DNA of 64,000 nucleotides from Pisolithus tinctorius (taxonomy: Eukaryota; Basidiomycota; Agaricomycetes; Boletales; Pisolithaceae): contig JANFAH010000001.1 of the NCBI GenBank assembly GCA_024663395.1, positions 248,001 through 312,000 on the forward strand. Reading direction: 5' to 3'. Each line of letters starts with the position of its first letter. Within the stretch, counting starts at the first letter, position 1. Below are positions 1 to 11,142 of the stretch, piece after piece. The notes beneath the pieces were generated by a model. The model was given only the letters and a program-made list of their open reading frames with translations. It was not told where the DNA came from and ran no database searches. Made by a program: the position numbers and the translations under genes.

Positions 1-309
1 TCATCCATCCACTCCTGCATAACTTGTCATCAACTTGTGCCAGGAGCATGTCTTATCAAAGTCCATCATCCCAAGTCCTTTCAGCTGAACACCTTCACTC
101 TGTTCAGCATCCCCCATCCAATCATCACTTGCTTGTCTTCTCCTGCATAACTCGTCGTTGACTTGCACTAGGAGCACCTGCCATCAAAGTTTCCCTCACA
201 CATTTTAGGTTCTCTGCCCTCCAGGTTCCATGGAGGTAAACCACCACTTGCTTGTATTTGTCTTTGGTGTTGGATTTGTTTGGTTTACACCAGCTTTCCA
301 CACTTTGAC

Positions 310-1143
310 TCACAGTGGAGGTATGTGTTTGGCATCTGCTGGACCCTGGTAGCACTGCTGAGCGGCAGACATTTCGGAGCAGAGGAAGTCATGAAGGGCG
401 GAGAGCTCGACAACATAGTCGTGAGCCCTTGGAGAGGTGAAGTCTTGGTCAAGGACCACAGACAGACTTGGATGGTATCCCTTGTTAGCAAAGAAGGGAG
501 AAACTCCAGTAGTTGCACTCGGTGTGTTATTGAAAGTGAACTCTGCTAGAGGTAAGAGCTCAGCCCAGTTGTCTTGTTGGTAGTTACAGTAGACACGAAG
601 GTACTGCTCGAGAGTCTGGTTCGTTCGCTTGGTCTGGCCATTGCCTTCTGGGTGGTAACCTGAAGTGAAGTGAAGGCGCATATCAAGGGCTTTTCCTAGA
701 GAGCGGAAGAAGTGTGAGACAAACTCAGGACCTCTGTCGGAGGTGACATTAGCTGGCACTCCGTGCTTGGAGAAAACATGGGTTAGGAAGAGCTTAGCGA
801 GTTCGGCGGAGGTGACGGAGTCGTGGGTGGGGATGAACACTGCCTGTTTTGAGAGGCGGTCCACTACCATGAGTATGGTGGAGCAGCCATCAGAGTTTGG
901 GAGGTGTTCGATGAAGTCCATGGAGATGGAGTTCCAGGGTCTCTCTGGGACAGGGAGTTGCTTCAGCAGACCATAAGGGCGGTGGCACAGAGTTTTGCTC
1001 CATCCACAGGCGGTGCAAGACCTGACATATTCCTTCATGTCGGAGCAGAGGTTAGGCCACACATAGTCCCTGCGGACGAGTTGCAGGGTGTGGTTTTGCC
1101 CAAAATGGCCTGCTAGAGGGTGGTCATGCTTAAACTGAAGCAC
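310..1143 (-). pseudogene. gypsy-1 integrase, catalytic Glu lost
   Basis: A 277-codon open segment with the N-terminal HHCC zinc-binding motif (H..H near residues 8-12, C..C in CTACG) and the DDE core: D in SMDFIEHLP and D in TSDRGPEF. The third residue, normally E in GQTERVNQ, reads K (GNGQTKRTNQ), a G-to-A change that should abolish strand transfer. It is followed by the usual LPLAEFTFNN region. The 3' part (about 125-355, minus) keeps a weak chromodomain-like stretch (HGTWRAENLK). Confidence 0.85.
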
Positions 1144-1472
1144 TCGAAGGCAGAGGCCATCAATGTCAGGGACAAAGATGCGACTGTCAAGGCAGAGTAG
1201 ACTGTCGGAGTTGGAAGATGGTTGGTGGAGATGGGGTCAGAGGGTAGGGCAGAGATGATGTCAGAGTGCAAGCACTCAACATTGAAGACCATGGTGGCAT
1301 GGAGTACAGGTGCCATGAGGGTGGTGGTACAGAGGGACGATGCGAGTTGCTCCTGTGTAAACATAGGGCAGAGATTGTGAGGATTTACTTGTGCGTAGTC
1401 CCTACCCCCCCCCTTTGGGTAGACGTCCCAACGTCACATAAGTGCGTCAGGTTTGGCTCCTAAGCGGCCAGG

Positions 1473-2057
1473 TCAGAAGCAGATGGAAAGATTAAACTGT
1501 GAAAGGTACTCTGACCAGTGGGCCTGTCGACGAGTGAGAACCTTAGAGGTGGAGAAATACTCAAGGTTTTTGTGGTCCATCACCACGTTGACAGGTAAGG
1601 CAGAGCCTTCTAGGTAATGCTGCCAATGGCGGAAGGCCTCAAAGATCACCAACAGCTCCTTGTTGTGGGTATCACAATTGAGTTCTGGTGCGGTCATGGT
1701 CCAGGAGTAGAAAGCGACTGGGCAGAGTTCACTGTCGGAGCAGGTGATCAACAAAATGCCAGCAATGGCATAGTCGGAGGTGTCGGTTTCCACTGTGAGC
1801 AGAGCATCAGGGACCCAATGAGTGAGAATAGGAGCGGAGCTGAAGGCATCCTTCAGGTGGAGGAAAGTGGAGTGGCACTCCTCAGAAAAGTTCCAAGGAG
1901 CACCCTTTTGCGTGAGGTGAGTGAGTGGAACGACGATGTCAGAGTAGTTATTAATGAATCGTCTGTAGAAATTTGCAAAACCAAGGAAAGACTGGATGTC
2001 TCGCACCTTCCATGGCTCAGGCCAGTCGTGGACTGCCTGAACCTTCTCAGCAGACAT
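1473..2057 (-). pseudogene. gypsy-1 RT connection and RNase H fragment
   Basis: Continues the pol polyprotein after the break near 2,150. It shows the gypsy RT C-terminal signature (VRDIQSFLGFANFYRRFI), then the RNase H domain with TDTSDYAIAGILL (first catalytic aspartate), a Glu-containing NCDTHNKELLVIFEAFRHW segment and the VMDHKNLEYF region with its aspartate. The frame is then lost before the integrase, near a run of C residues at about 1,403. Most likely functional as RNase H in sequence, but not expressible as part of an intact polyprotein. Confidence 0.85.
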
Positions 2058-2150
2058 GGTGAGACCAGAGGGAGAAAGAACATAACCAAGGTACTCGATG
2101 GAGTCAGAGTGAAACTCACACTTCTCTGGCTTGGCATAAAGACCATGCTT

Positions 2151-3430
2151 TCAGAGGTGGCGGAGTACCTCTTTTACATGTTTGTGGTGTGACTCCATGT
2201 TCTGCAAATAAATTAAGATGTCACCGAGGTATACCACAACGCAGACATTGAGCATGTCCACAAAGATGCTATTAACAAGCTGCTGGAAGGCCGCAGGTGC
2301 ATTAGTCAGACTGAATGGCATTACCTGCCACTCATAAGAACCATAACAAGTGCGGAATGCCATTTTCCATTCATCTCCATCTGCAATGCAGACCAGATGA
2401 TAGGCATGGCAGAGGTCGATCTTGGTATAGACTTTAACACGGCTTGGGGAGTTGAGTAGGTTGGAGATGAGTGGCAGCGGATAGCGGTCTTTTTCTGTGA
2501 TGTTGTTGAGTCCTCGGTAGTCTACACAGAGGTGGAGTGAACCATCCTTCTTTTTCACGAAGAGGACAGGGGCACCATGAGCAGAGGTGGACTGTTTGAT
2601 GAAGCCATAGCCAAGATGCTCGTCAATGAAGGTGCAGAGAGCTTCAAGCTCTGGCAGAGAAAGAGAGTAGATTGTACCAATGGGCAGAGAAGCTCCTTCC
2701 TCGAGGTCAATCTTGAGATCGAATGAGCAGTGTGGTGGAAGTTCTGTAGCCTTGTCTTTACTAAAGACATCGGCAAACTCGTGATACTCAGGAGGGACTG
2801 AAGAGAGGTCAGGAGGCAGAGAAGAAGCAGAGGACGCATGAAGCTTCACATCATCAGCGGAGAGCTGTAAGCGGAACTGCCTAGAGCCAGGGAGAGCACA
2901 GGCTCTGACATACACAGCAGCATTGATGAGTGAGACGAGCGGAGCAGGGCATGGTGAGTCTGTCAGAGCTGCAGTCGGAGCTGCAGACAGAGTGGAGGGT
3001 GTTGGATCTGGAGCGGAGGTTGCAGTGGAAGATGACGAAGGTGCCTGGGGTGTCGGCATTCCCTGTAGCGACGGTTTGAACGACATACTGCCCAGTACCC
3101 AGTCAATCGACGGATTGAAGCGGGTGAGCCAGTTGTGTCCCAACACCAGCGAACACAAAGAATCCAATGGAGTAACATAAAATGAAACAGAGTTGACCTC
3201 ACTGGAAGGAAAGCGGAGGGAAAGATCTACTTCTTGGGAAATGACAGCATCTGTACTACCATCGAACAAGTGGAGCAGAATTGGCGGAGAAACAGAGGAA
3301 ACAGAAATAGCATATTTTTTAACTACAGACACCCAGGTCTACGAAGCAATGAGAAGAACCAGAATCGATCAATGCAGAAAATGTATCAACAGAATAATCT
3401 GGAAGAGTTACAGATGGAAGTAAAGAATTG
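2151..3430 (-). pseudogene. gypsy-1 protease and reverse transcriptase, broken
   Basis: The aspartic protease active site LIDSGSSHCFVD reads in one frame at about 3,410-3,375; the following protease residues (VLGHNWL, NPSIDW) and the reverse transcriptase read in another, so there is a frameshift near 3,340. RT motifs are clear: FVKKKDGSLHLCVDYRGLN, TKIDLCHAYH and MPFSLTNAPAAFQ. The catalytic box is YLGD instead of YLDD, losing one metal-binding aspartate. The frame ends at a TGA (about 2,150) where the family has arginine (LRHL-stop-KHGLYAKPEKCEF), the CpG-type CGA to TGA change. The enzyme would be inactive. Confidence 0.85.
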
Positions 3431-3527
3431 GGACTAGAAAGAGCAGATGCATTGAGTCGGACGTCCAGTTGTGCACAGTTGGGACCAATGCTTCCTCCAG
3501 GCTGTGCAAGCTCCCTGGAGGAGTGGA

Positions 3528-4652
3528 CTAATTTTTTGACTCTGCCTTCTCCACAGGTGGAGGAGGCAGAGTTCCAGCCATAGCTGCACAGGCTTTGGCT
3601 GCATGGGAGGTGGACTTGGGACAGTCCTTGGCGGAATGGCCAGCCTCACCACAGAAGAGGCAGAGGTTGTTTTTCATCCTGCACTGGCATTCAGTGGAGG
3701 TGAGTTTGCCATCCTTGCCCAGAAGATGGGCAATATCGGACTTGGGCAGATCTTTCTGTTTGCCCTTGCCCTTGGCATCGGACCTTGGAGCAGAGGAGGA
3801 GGATGATGATTTAGGTTTATTGTCGGAGTTGGAAGACTGCGACTTGTCAGAGGCAGACTTGGTGGTGTGTGAGATCTCTGCTTTGTGCTCCCAGTAGCGC
3901 GCATCGATGGTCTGGGTGAGTTCGCAGAGTTGTGCGAGGGTAGAAGGTTTTCTGACACAAGCAATCTCATCCTTGATGCAGTCTGGAAGTCTGCTATAGA
4001 AGCGGTGGCGGAGTGCACTGACACCGTAGTCCTTGACCTGTGAAGCCCAGTGATTGAACTCCACAATGTATTTAATGATTCGAGAACCATCTTTCATGGT
4101 GAGGTTCTTGAGTTGTTGGACAGCATCTGCTATGGCATCATGTGGACTGAAATTAGTTGTGAGCTCTTGTAAGAACTCATGGTAGTCGTCCATCCAGAGT
4201 GGGCAGTCATAGTTGTCGGGGTTTAGCAGGTCTGGCTCAAACCAAGCCAGGGCCACACCCTTGAGATAAGACTGAGTGAAGGTAACCTTTGCTCTGTCAG
4301 AGTGGAATGCGTGAGGGTGGTCTTGGAAGTTCAGCTCGCATTGTACAAGGAACTCACAGAGCTTCTTGGGATCAGAGCCATCGAAGGTATCAGGCTCGTG
4401 GACTTTGGTTTTCAGAGCAGAGTCCCCAGTGCGCGAACTAGACTGCACAAGCGCATGAACAGCTCTAGCAAGAGCTACAAGGGGATCCTCTGGTGGCTCA
4501 GCTGGGTCTTTGGGGACATCCCCATCACTGCTGCCCCTGCCATCGGGATCACCATCAGGATAATCAGGGTCGGGGTCGGGTCCACCACCTCGGTTACGAG
4601 GAGGCAGAGTATGGAAGGCTGATGGGTGGAGGTCGGAGTGACCAGCTTGCAA
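3528..4652 (-). CDS. gypsy-1 Gag polyprotein
   Basis: Open frame of 374 codons encoding a Gag-like protein: an acidic proline-rich N terminus, a retrotransposon gag core (around residues 100-230, with the typical TFDGSDPKKL and ALAWFEPDLL stretches), a basic Ser/Lys-rich linker and one CCHC zinc knuckle (CLFCGEAGHSAKDCPK) near residue 345 that packages element RNA. This is the least damaged part of gypsy-1: no internal stop is seen. It lies just upstream of the protease-RT frame, separated by a short gap near 3,430-3,530. Start codon choice is uncertain. Confidence 0.85.
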   Translation of the reverse strand: MQAGHSDLHPSAFHTLPPRNRGGGPDPDPDYPDGDPDGRGSSDGDVPKDPAEPPEDPLVALARAVHALVQSSSRTGDSALKTKVHEPDTFDGSDPKKLCEFLVQCELNFQDHPHAFHSDRAKVTFTQSYLKGVALAWFEPDLLNPDNYDCPLWMDDYHEFLQELTTNFSPHDAIADAVQQLKNLTMKDGSRIIKYIVEFNHWASQVKDYGVSALRHRFYSRLPDCIKDEIACVRKPSTLAQLCELTQTIDARYWEHKAEISHTTKSASDKSQSSNSDNKPKSSSSSSAPRSDAKGKGKQKDLPKSDIAHLLGKDGKLTSTECQCRMKNNLCLFCGEAGHSAKDCPKSTSHAAKACAAMAGTLPPPPVEKAESKN

Positions 4653-4858
4653 AGCACTTTCGCCTTCAGCATGAGAGTGGTATCAAGCAGAGAAAGACTG
4701 GAATTGTTCAATGACAGAAGGGAGTCAATGCAGACTAGCCAGCGCTACAGCGAGGTTCTCAGCGACCTCTCTCTGGGATTGAGCTCAAGTTCTCATAATG
4801 GCATAAGTTTTTTTGGAAGACAGAAAAGGAGATCATACAAGTGCAAGTACGAATATAC

Positions 4859-5572
4859 TGTCAAGTCTGGGCCTACTCTGACCAACTCTGACACTTAACA
4901 AGGTCTGGAGAAGGGTTCGGAAGCAAGTCCAACACAGAAGAACAGAACTCCGACTAGCGGAGTGTTGGCAGGAACGAAGACCACTGAGACAAAGGCAGAG
5001 TGGAGTGAGGGCATCGGGTTTAGCTCGTGCGCTACCCCCTTGCACAATCTCAGCCCTCGTATTTCAGAGGGAGAGTACAGACAGAGAGTTGGAGATAACT
5101 CTGACAGGCAGAAGATGGAATCAGAGGGAGTAGGAACTAAGTTGATATTCATACTGAAGAACAGCAGAGTACAGTACATGCTTTTATACTGCTACGGAGG
5201 TACAGTAATCGGAATCAGAACTGACATATGGAGACTCATAAATTTTCAAGTAAAATTTCCTGGACAACGAATGAAGGGTAGACGGAGGACATATGAACAG
5301 GTAACACAGAACATCCAGAAAAGGAAACAGTCCAGGCACTGGACCATGCGGTGAGCGCACTGTGGAGTACCTGACTGTGAAGGTAGTCACATGACCCCTC
5401 AGAGAACGGACTGCTTGGTCCAGTAGGAGAGCAACACAAGTCCAACAGCAGTTGGAGTGGAGATGGTTCACAACCAACAGAAGTTGGGCAGAGTTGGTGT
5501 GGAGTGAGTGGATGACCGGCGGAAAAGGTTGTGGAGTGAGCAAAGACTTATGACAAATGCATGGTTATGACA
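4859..5572 (-). repeat. 5' LTR of gypsy-1
   Basis: Aligned by eye with the solo LTR at 43,113-43,928: the shared block includes the stretch around 5,003-5,160 (GAGGGCATCGGGTTTAGCTC and following) and matching ends, TGTCAAG at the inner edge and TCATGACA-like at the outer edge. Read on the minus strand it begins TGTCATAACC and ends CTTGACA. An 11-nt segment inside the LTR (5,145-5,155) is complementary, with one CpG-type mismatch, to the bases just inside the element (4,846-4,856), which implies a self-primed element. Confidence 0.75.
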
Positions 5573-6098
5573 ATTGGCTTGAAAGAGTTGGTAGTTGTTA
5601 TGAAAAGTAGAGGACTCAAAGAGATATCAAATTCACTGAGGGTATAGCACCTCAGGTTGGACTGTATATATACTACAGCAGTGCACATGGACCAGGTATG
5701 TGTCACTATGTGAAAACTACCATAAATGATAAGTTCCTGCTATACTAAGTAAAGAATAGTCATGGAACAATAGAGAAATAGTGGAGTCATGATGATGTGC
5801 TAGATCACATGACACCAACCAGTATAAGCAGAATATCACATGTAAGTCATGTTAACCAGTGTGTAAGTTTGTAAACTTCCAACAAGTGCCATCATCAAGA
5901 GGGAGAATTGGCACCCTGGAAAGCAACATCACTGCACAAACTAGCCAGGTCAACAGGGATGCTGTACATATTTGGTAGACCAACTCAGAGAGCCCACAAT
6001 ATCCAAGGTGCACAGTATGCCTGCATGAAAATAAATACTCCAGCATTTTGTGTGTTTCAAACCTCAATGACATAGTGGAGGACATGGGGACTTGCAGT
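5573..6098. other. non-coding; 5,880-6,098 is a decayed copy of hydrophobin-flanking DNA
   Basis: 5,573-5,880 shows no gene. 5,880-6,098 matches 51,776-51,985 almost base for base except that nearly every CpG there is TpG or CpA here. The match is interrupted by the copia element and resumes at 11,143, giving a pre-insertion site. Confidence 0.8.
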
Positions 6099-6390
6099 TG
6101 TCGAGAATGCGATCCAGAATTACAGTAGCATCTCGGAGTTTTGCCCAGAGGGCTTGGAATTGTTCCCCAACCCTCGGAATTAAATTCTGATGTCAATGTG
6201 CTTACTAATTATGGTACTATAAATTTTCTGCACCATTCTTTTCCACCTCAGTGACTACTTCATACACTGAGGTGAGTATAGCTAGATTCCTGCTCATTTA
6301 CTTGGTACTGACATAGTGTAGAAACTCATATTTTCATTAGGTACTAATATAGTGACTACTTTGTACACTGAGAAACTCATACCTTCGTTA
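6099..6390 (+). repeat. copia 5' LTR
   Basis: 292 bp, ~90% or better identical by eye to the right LTR; differences are mainly C/T and G/A transitions. Begins TGTCGAGAATG and ends TTCGTTA. Confidence 0.92.
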
Positions 6391-6405
6391 GGTTATGAGC
6401 CCTGC
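6391..6405 (+). promoter_or_regulatory. copia primer-binding site (initiator tRNA-Met anticodon arm)
   Basis: GGTTATGAGCCCTGC starts at the first base after the LTR. Its complement, GCAGGGCUCAUAACC, resembles the anticodon stem-loop of eukaryotic initiator tRNA-Met (loop with CAU). Drosophila copia is known to prime from an internal half-tRNA-iMet fragment, so the same mode is inferred here. Confidence 0.75.
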
Positions 6406-6494
6406 TCTCATGCTCTAATTCCGAAAGAGTTAATACACAGCAACAATACCCACTATGGCAAAAGACGATCATTCCTTACAAGTCCCAACCCTAA

Positions 6495-7427
6495 ATGCAG
6501 ATGGAAGCAACTGGCTATACTACAAGGCTTGGGTTGAATGGGTTGATTGGACACCTGACTGGCTTGGATGTGAAACCAGAGGACCCTTCAGCAGGGAAAG
6601 ATGCCTCCTGGAAGCCCACAGCCATGGAGCAAAAACTTGTCAGTGAATACCCAGAAAAACTCTGGCAATGGGCTAAGGATGATGGATATGTCAAGCAAGC
6701 GATTGCTGCATCACTCCTGGAATCTCTGTTCCTTCAAGTCCTGAAGGAAGAGACTGCAAAGAGTGTGTGGGGTGTCCTCACTGATCTTTTCCAAAACCGC
6801 TCTCGCATCATTGCAATCGATCTTTGGAGAAAACTCCAAGAATCCTGCTGTTTGGAAAAAGGTGATGTCCATGCTCACTTCGACAAGATGCGCACACTGT
6901 GCAAACAACTTGCTGCACTTGGACAGTCAATCACAGATGATGACTTTGCAGCCATCATCCTCAGTTCACTTCCCACTTCTTATGACTCCAATCTCACAGC
7001 TATGACATCTTTGGCCCTAGTCATGCAAAAGGACCTATCTCTGGACTTCATCATCAAAGTAATTTCTGATGAATATGATAGGCACCAAATGTGGATGAAG
7101 AGAGGCAACTCTGGAAACTCCAGAAATTCCAAAGATGCAGCTTACTCAGTGAAGGATGGAAAGAAGTCCACTTGTGAAAACTGTGGAAAGAAAGGTCATA
7201 CGAAAGACCAATGCTGGGAAGAGGGTGGTGGAAAAGCTGGGCAAGTGCCCAAGTGGTTCCAGAACAAGGGAAAAGGGAAAAAGAAGGAGAAAGGTACTGG
7301 AAAAGTGGCCACTGCAGCCAGTGCATCAGCCAGCTTGAGCATGCAAACCAGTGCTGACTCGGAACCTGATGGAGTTTGGCTAGCACACCTGCAGGATGAT
7401 GACTGGCTTACAGAAATTGCAGAGTAA
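6495..7427 (+). CDS. copia Gag with CCHC knuckle
   Basis: A 310-codon open frame, the best preserved part of the element. It contains a UBN2/gag-like region (about residues 60-200, with WGVLTDLFQNRS and ILSSLPTSYDS) and one zinc knuckle CENCGKKGHTKDQCW near residue 225, followed by a Lys/Gly-rich basic segment. It ends with TAA at the junction to the protease region, where the family normally continues as one polyprotein. Translation could start a little upstream, since the frame is open into the leader. Confidence 0.85.
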   Translation: MQMEATGYTTRLGLNGLIGHLTGLDVKPEDPSAGKDASWKPTAMEQKLVSEYPEKLWQWAKDDGYVKQAIAASLLESLFLQVLKEETAKSVWGVLTDLFQNRSRIIAIDLWRKLQESCCLEKGDVHAHFDKMRTLCKQLAALGQSITDDDFAAIILSSLPTSYDSNLTAMTSLALVMQKDLSLDFIIKVISDEYDRHQMWMKRGNSGNSRNSKDAAYSVKDGKKSTCENCGKKGHTKDQCWEEGGGKAGQVPKWFQNKGKGKKKEKGTGKVATAASASASLSMQTSADSEPDGVWLAHLQDDDWLTEIAE

Positions 7428-8960
7428 GAAATTCCAAACCCCCAGGACATCGTTAACGACGAAGAAGATGCATATACGAACAACTATGACCATGTTCTCC
7501 TCACAGGTGAAAGCCTAAATTCCACAGAAGAGACAATCCTGTTCGACTCTGGCGCTTCATGTCATATGTCCTCCTACCACAGCAAATTCCTTGACTACAA
7601 GCCAATCATACCCAAACCTATCACCGCTGCTGACAACCACACCTTCCATGCCATTGGGAAAGGCAATCTCGCAATTTCTCTCCCAAACGGCACTACCCAG
7701 ACCCATATTTGACTCAAGGATGTGCTCTATGCTCCCAAGATGGGAATTACACTTGTTTCCATTAGCAAACTTGACATTGCTGGGTATGTGGCATTATTCC
7801 AAGACAAGCATTGTCAAATTTTTGATGCTTGGAAAAAGAAAGTAGCTGAAATTCCAATGAAAAAAGGCCTCTACTGCCTCAAATGAGCTTGTCGTGCCTT
7901 TGCAGGCCTAGCCAAGTCCACGGAATCCTTAACCATGGAGGAGATTCACATAAGGCTTGGCCACATCACTCCTGAAGCCATCCAGTGCATGCTCAAGGAC
8001 AGCATGATCACTGGAATTAAACTGGATGAAGCACATTCTACCATGGGCATGTGCAATTCATGTGAATATGCCAAAGCCACTCAGAAGCCCATTGGGAAGG
8101 AGCATGACCCACCCTGCCATGAACACCTAGGTGACAAGGTCCACACAGATCTCTGGGGACCTTCTCCAGTCCAAACCCCTGGCCACAGTCAATACTACAT
8201 CTCATTCATGGATGACCACACCTGCTACACTAAGCTGTACCTCCAGAAGACAAAAGCTGAGACCTTCACATCATACAAGGCCTATGAAGCATGGCTGAAC
8301 ATGCAGTTCAACACCAAAGTCAAGCAACTTTGCTCAGATCGAGGGGGAGAATACCTTAGTGCAGAATTTTCGGAATATCTGAAATCCTGAGGCACAGAAT
8401 GCTGCATAACTGTCCATGATACCCCTGAACACAATGGAGTTGCAGAACGACTCAACAGAACACTCATTGAGCACATACATGTGATGATTCATGCCAGCGG
8501 CCTACCCAAAAACCTCTGGGGGGAGGCCATTATGCATGCTACTTGGCTCAAAAACCACTCGTTGACTTGCCATCTAGGCACAAAAACTCCCTATGAAATG
8601 CTCTACCACAGACCACCTGATCTCTCAAAAATTCTGGTCTGGGGATGTCATGTCAAGGTCCATGACACCTCTGGCTCCAAACTAGACATGCGAGCCTGAG
8701 ATGGACACTGGGTAGGTTTTGACCCTGAGAGTGATGGCCACCATATCTACTGGCCTGACACACGAGCAATTGGAATTGAAAGAAGTGTCATCTTCGAGTG
8801 CCAGGATGTGTCTGTACCACATGGTGTGCTGCTCGAGGGGGAGCAGGGGAATTCTGATGCCTCAGAAAGAAATTCCGAAGCCTCAAAATGAAATTCTGAT
8901 GCCTCAGAACGGAACTCCGCAGCTTCACAGGGAAATTCCGAGGCCCCACAGATGGTTGAG
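7428..8960 (+). pseudogene. copia protease and integrase, broken by TGA stops
   Basis: Conceptual reading gives the protease site LFDSGASCHMSS (about 7,537), the GAG-pre-integrase zinc-binding region (HIRLGHITPEAI and CNSCEYAK, 7,947-8,075) and the integrase core: D in VHTDLWGPSP, D in LCSDRGGEYLS and E in HNGVAERLNRTL. The frame is interrupted at about 7,710, 7,884, 8,388 and 8,697 by TGA codons, most of them plausible CGA arginines. The catalytic triad itself is intact. Confidence 0.85.
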
Positions 8961-10850
8961 TGACCCACCAAAGCAACTTTGGAAATTCCGAGACTCATTT
9001 TGGACCCACTTGGAGACAATTTCAAAACACCTCCACCTCAACCTCGTCATTCCACTCACCAGCACTTTGAATCAGACTATATGAGGTGCCTACATACAGG
9101 GGAAGGCACTCATGATGGGTGCATCCCTCTCGACTTTGTAAAAGAACTCCAAGAGAGCGATAGCAACCCAAACAGCCTGAAATCCCGAGAAAATGCTACC
9201 TACGTATTCGACGAAGAACTAGCTGCTGATGAAGATGACACTAACATCGTGTATGCTATGGTGGCAGGGATGGCTGAAGCCAAAGGGCTGGACCCATCAA
9301 CAGTCCATGAGGCGAAATCCTGAGCTGACTGGCCAAAGTGGCAAAATGCCATAAATGCAGAATTAAAGAGCCTAGAGGAAGTGCATACCTGGGATGTTGT
9401 TGAGTGCCCCAAGGGTGCAAATGTCATAGGATGCAAATGGGTCTTCAAGATCAAACACAATGCTGCTGGAGAAATTGAGAAGTACAAGGCCCACCTAGTC
9501 ACTAAGGGCTATTCTCAGATCCAGGGCATTGACTATGATGAAACATATGCTCCCATTGCAAGACTTGCATCTCTCTGCTGCATGCAATAACTGGGATATT
9601 GATGTATTCAATTTCCACTCAGCATTCCTCAATGGCAAACTCAGAGATGGCAAAGACATCTACATGGAGCTCCCTGAGGGCTACACTGTAGGGCAGAATT
9701 TTTCCCATCCAGTTGGGAAGCTGAATGTAGCATTATACAGCTCAAAACAAGGTGCGCTTCGGTGGTACCAGAAGCTATGCACTACTCTTGCAGATCTTGG
9801 GCTCACCAGAGCACACGCAGGCTGGGGAGTGTTCTATGGTCACATAGGATCGGAAATTCTCATCCTTGCCAGCCACATCGATGACTGCACTGTAACAGGC
9901 AGTTCCCCATCATTAATTCGCTCATTTAAACAGGAGATCAGCACTCGTTTTAAAATCTCTGACCTAGGGCCCATCAGTTGGCTACTTGGGATGAAGGTGA
10001 CATGGAACAGAGAAGCCCGCACCATATCCCTGTCACAGCAGTCCTACATTGAGGCCATCCTGATGAAATACAACCTCGCTGACTGCAAACCTGCTGCAAT
10101 TCTGATGGACCCTGGAATAAAACTCTCTCATGGAGAAATTCTGCAGCCAGCTGAAGAAGCTGCATGCATGAAAAACGTACCCTACTGTGCTGCTGTAGGC
10201 TCCCTCATGCACCTTGCTGTTGGAACATGCCCAGATATTGCATTTGCTGTCTCCACAGTCACTCAGTTCAACAATGCACCCAACATGACTCACTGGGAAG
10301 CCATGAAATGAATCTACAGGTATATCTCAGGCACAAAAGTGCTTGCTTTAATGCTTGGAAATTCAGAATGAGGCCTCGAGGGCTATACTGATGCAGATGG
10401 AGCTTTGCAGGAGCATTGACATGCTATAAGTGGATATGCCTACCTACTGGATGGTGGAGCTATCAGTTGGGCCTCATGGAAACAGGAACTTGTAATGCTC
10501 TCCACTGCTGAAGTGGAGTACGTTGCAGTGACTCACACAGCCAAAGAGGGCCTGTGGCTTCGACAACTCATCAGAGAAGTTTGCCGACCACTCAAACACC
10601 CTATCCTGCTGTATTCTGACAGTCAATCTGCCATTGCACTTACCAAAGATGGCAGCTATCACCCTTGCACAAAGCACATCGACATATGATACCATTTCAT
10701 TCATTTTGCTGTGGAAAACAATTCCTTTCATTTAATTTATTGTCCTACTGACGACATGGTCACTGATACATACCCTTACCAAGCCTTTACCTAGCATCAA
10801 GGTGAAACACTTTGCATCTGCACTCAGACTTCATTCCAATTGAGGGGGAG
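8961..10850 (+). pseudogene. copia reverse transcriptase and RNase H, broken
   Basis: RT motifs appear in order: WPKWQNAINAELKSLEE, GCKWVFKIKHNAAGEIEKYK, DVFNFHSAFLNGKL and the catalytic box HIDD at about 9,879, then the RNase H signature with LLYSDSQSAIALTKD at about 10,600. A frame shift sits near 9,575 and TGA stops replace arginines (for example MK-stop-IYRYISGTK and HIDI-stop-YHFIHFAV). The linker 8,840-8,960 contains an imperfect repeat of about seven residues (NSDASER / NSEASK / NSAASQG). Confidence 0.85.
10841..10850 (+). promoter_or_regulatory. copia polypurine tract
   Basis: TGAGGGGGAG lies immediately before the right LTR, the expected place for plus-strand priming. Confidence 0.8.
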
Positions 10851-11142
10851 TGTTGAGAATGTGATCTGGAGTTATGGTAGCATCTCGGAGTTTCGCCCAG
10901 AGGGCTCGGAATTGTTCCCTGACCCTCGGAATTAAATTCCAATGTCAATGTGCTTACTAATTATGGTACTATAAATTTTCCGCACCGTTCTTTTCCACCT
11001 CAGTGACTACTTCATACACTGAGGTGAGTATAGCTAGATTCCCACTCATTTACTTGGTACTGATGTAGTGTAGAAACTCATACCTTCATTAGGTACTAAT
11101 ATAGTGACTACTTTGTACACTGAGAAACTCATACCTTTGTTA
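10851..11142 (+). repeat. copia 3' LTR
   Basis: 292 bp, same length as the left LTR; begins TGTTGAGAATG and ends TTTGTTA, followed by the GCAGT target duplication. Confidence 0.93.

Larger units (their letters stand above)
1..5572 (-). mobile_element. Ty3/gypsy chromovirus (gypsy-1), decayed, 3' end beyond window
   Basis: A minus-strand LTR retrotransposon read from right to left: LTR (4,859-5,572), gag (4,652-3,528), protease, reverse transcriptase, RNase H, integrase and a degenerate chromodomain-like tail close to the left edge. The order protease-RT-RNaseH-integrase is diagnostic of Ty3/gypsy. The downstream LTR is not in the window. The body is broken by TGA stops and frameshifts, and key catalytic residues of RT and integrase have changed, so it cannot be autonomous. 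A related solo LTR sits at 43,113-43,928. Confidence 0.9.
6099..11142 (+). mobile_element. Ty1/copia retrotransposon, full length, TSD GCAGT
   Basis: Two 292-bp LTRs (6,099-6,390 and 10,851-11,142), each beginning TGT(C/T)GAGAATG and ending GTTA, enclose gag, protease, integrase and RT-RNase H in the copia order. The 5-bp duplication GCAGT flanks it at 6,094-6,098 and 11,143-11,147. A primer-binding site directly follows the left LTR, and a polypurine tract directly precedes the right one. The coding frame carries about ten stops, nearly all TGA where CGA is expected, so it is dead in cis though structurally complete. Confidence 0.95.

Noticed and set aside
4678..4695. TGGTATCAAGCAGAG as a tRNA-Met primer site of gypsy-1
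   Set aside because: It is on the wrong strand for a minus-strand element and lies inside, not next to, the LTR boundary; the self-priming pair fits better.
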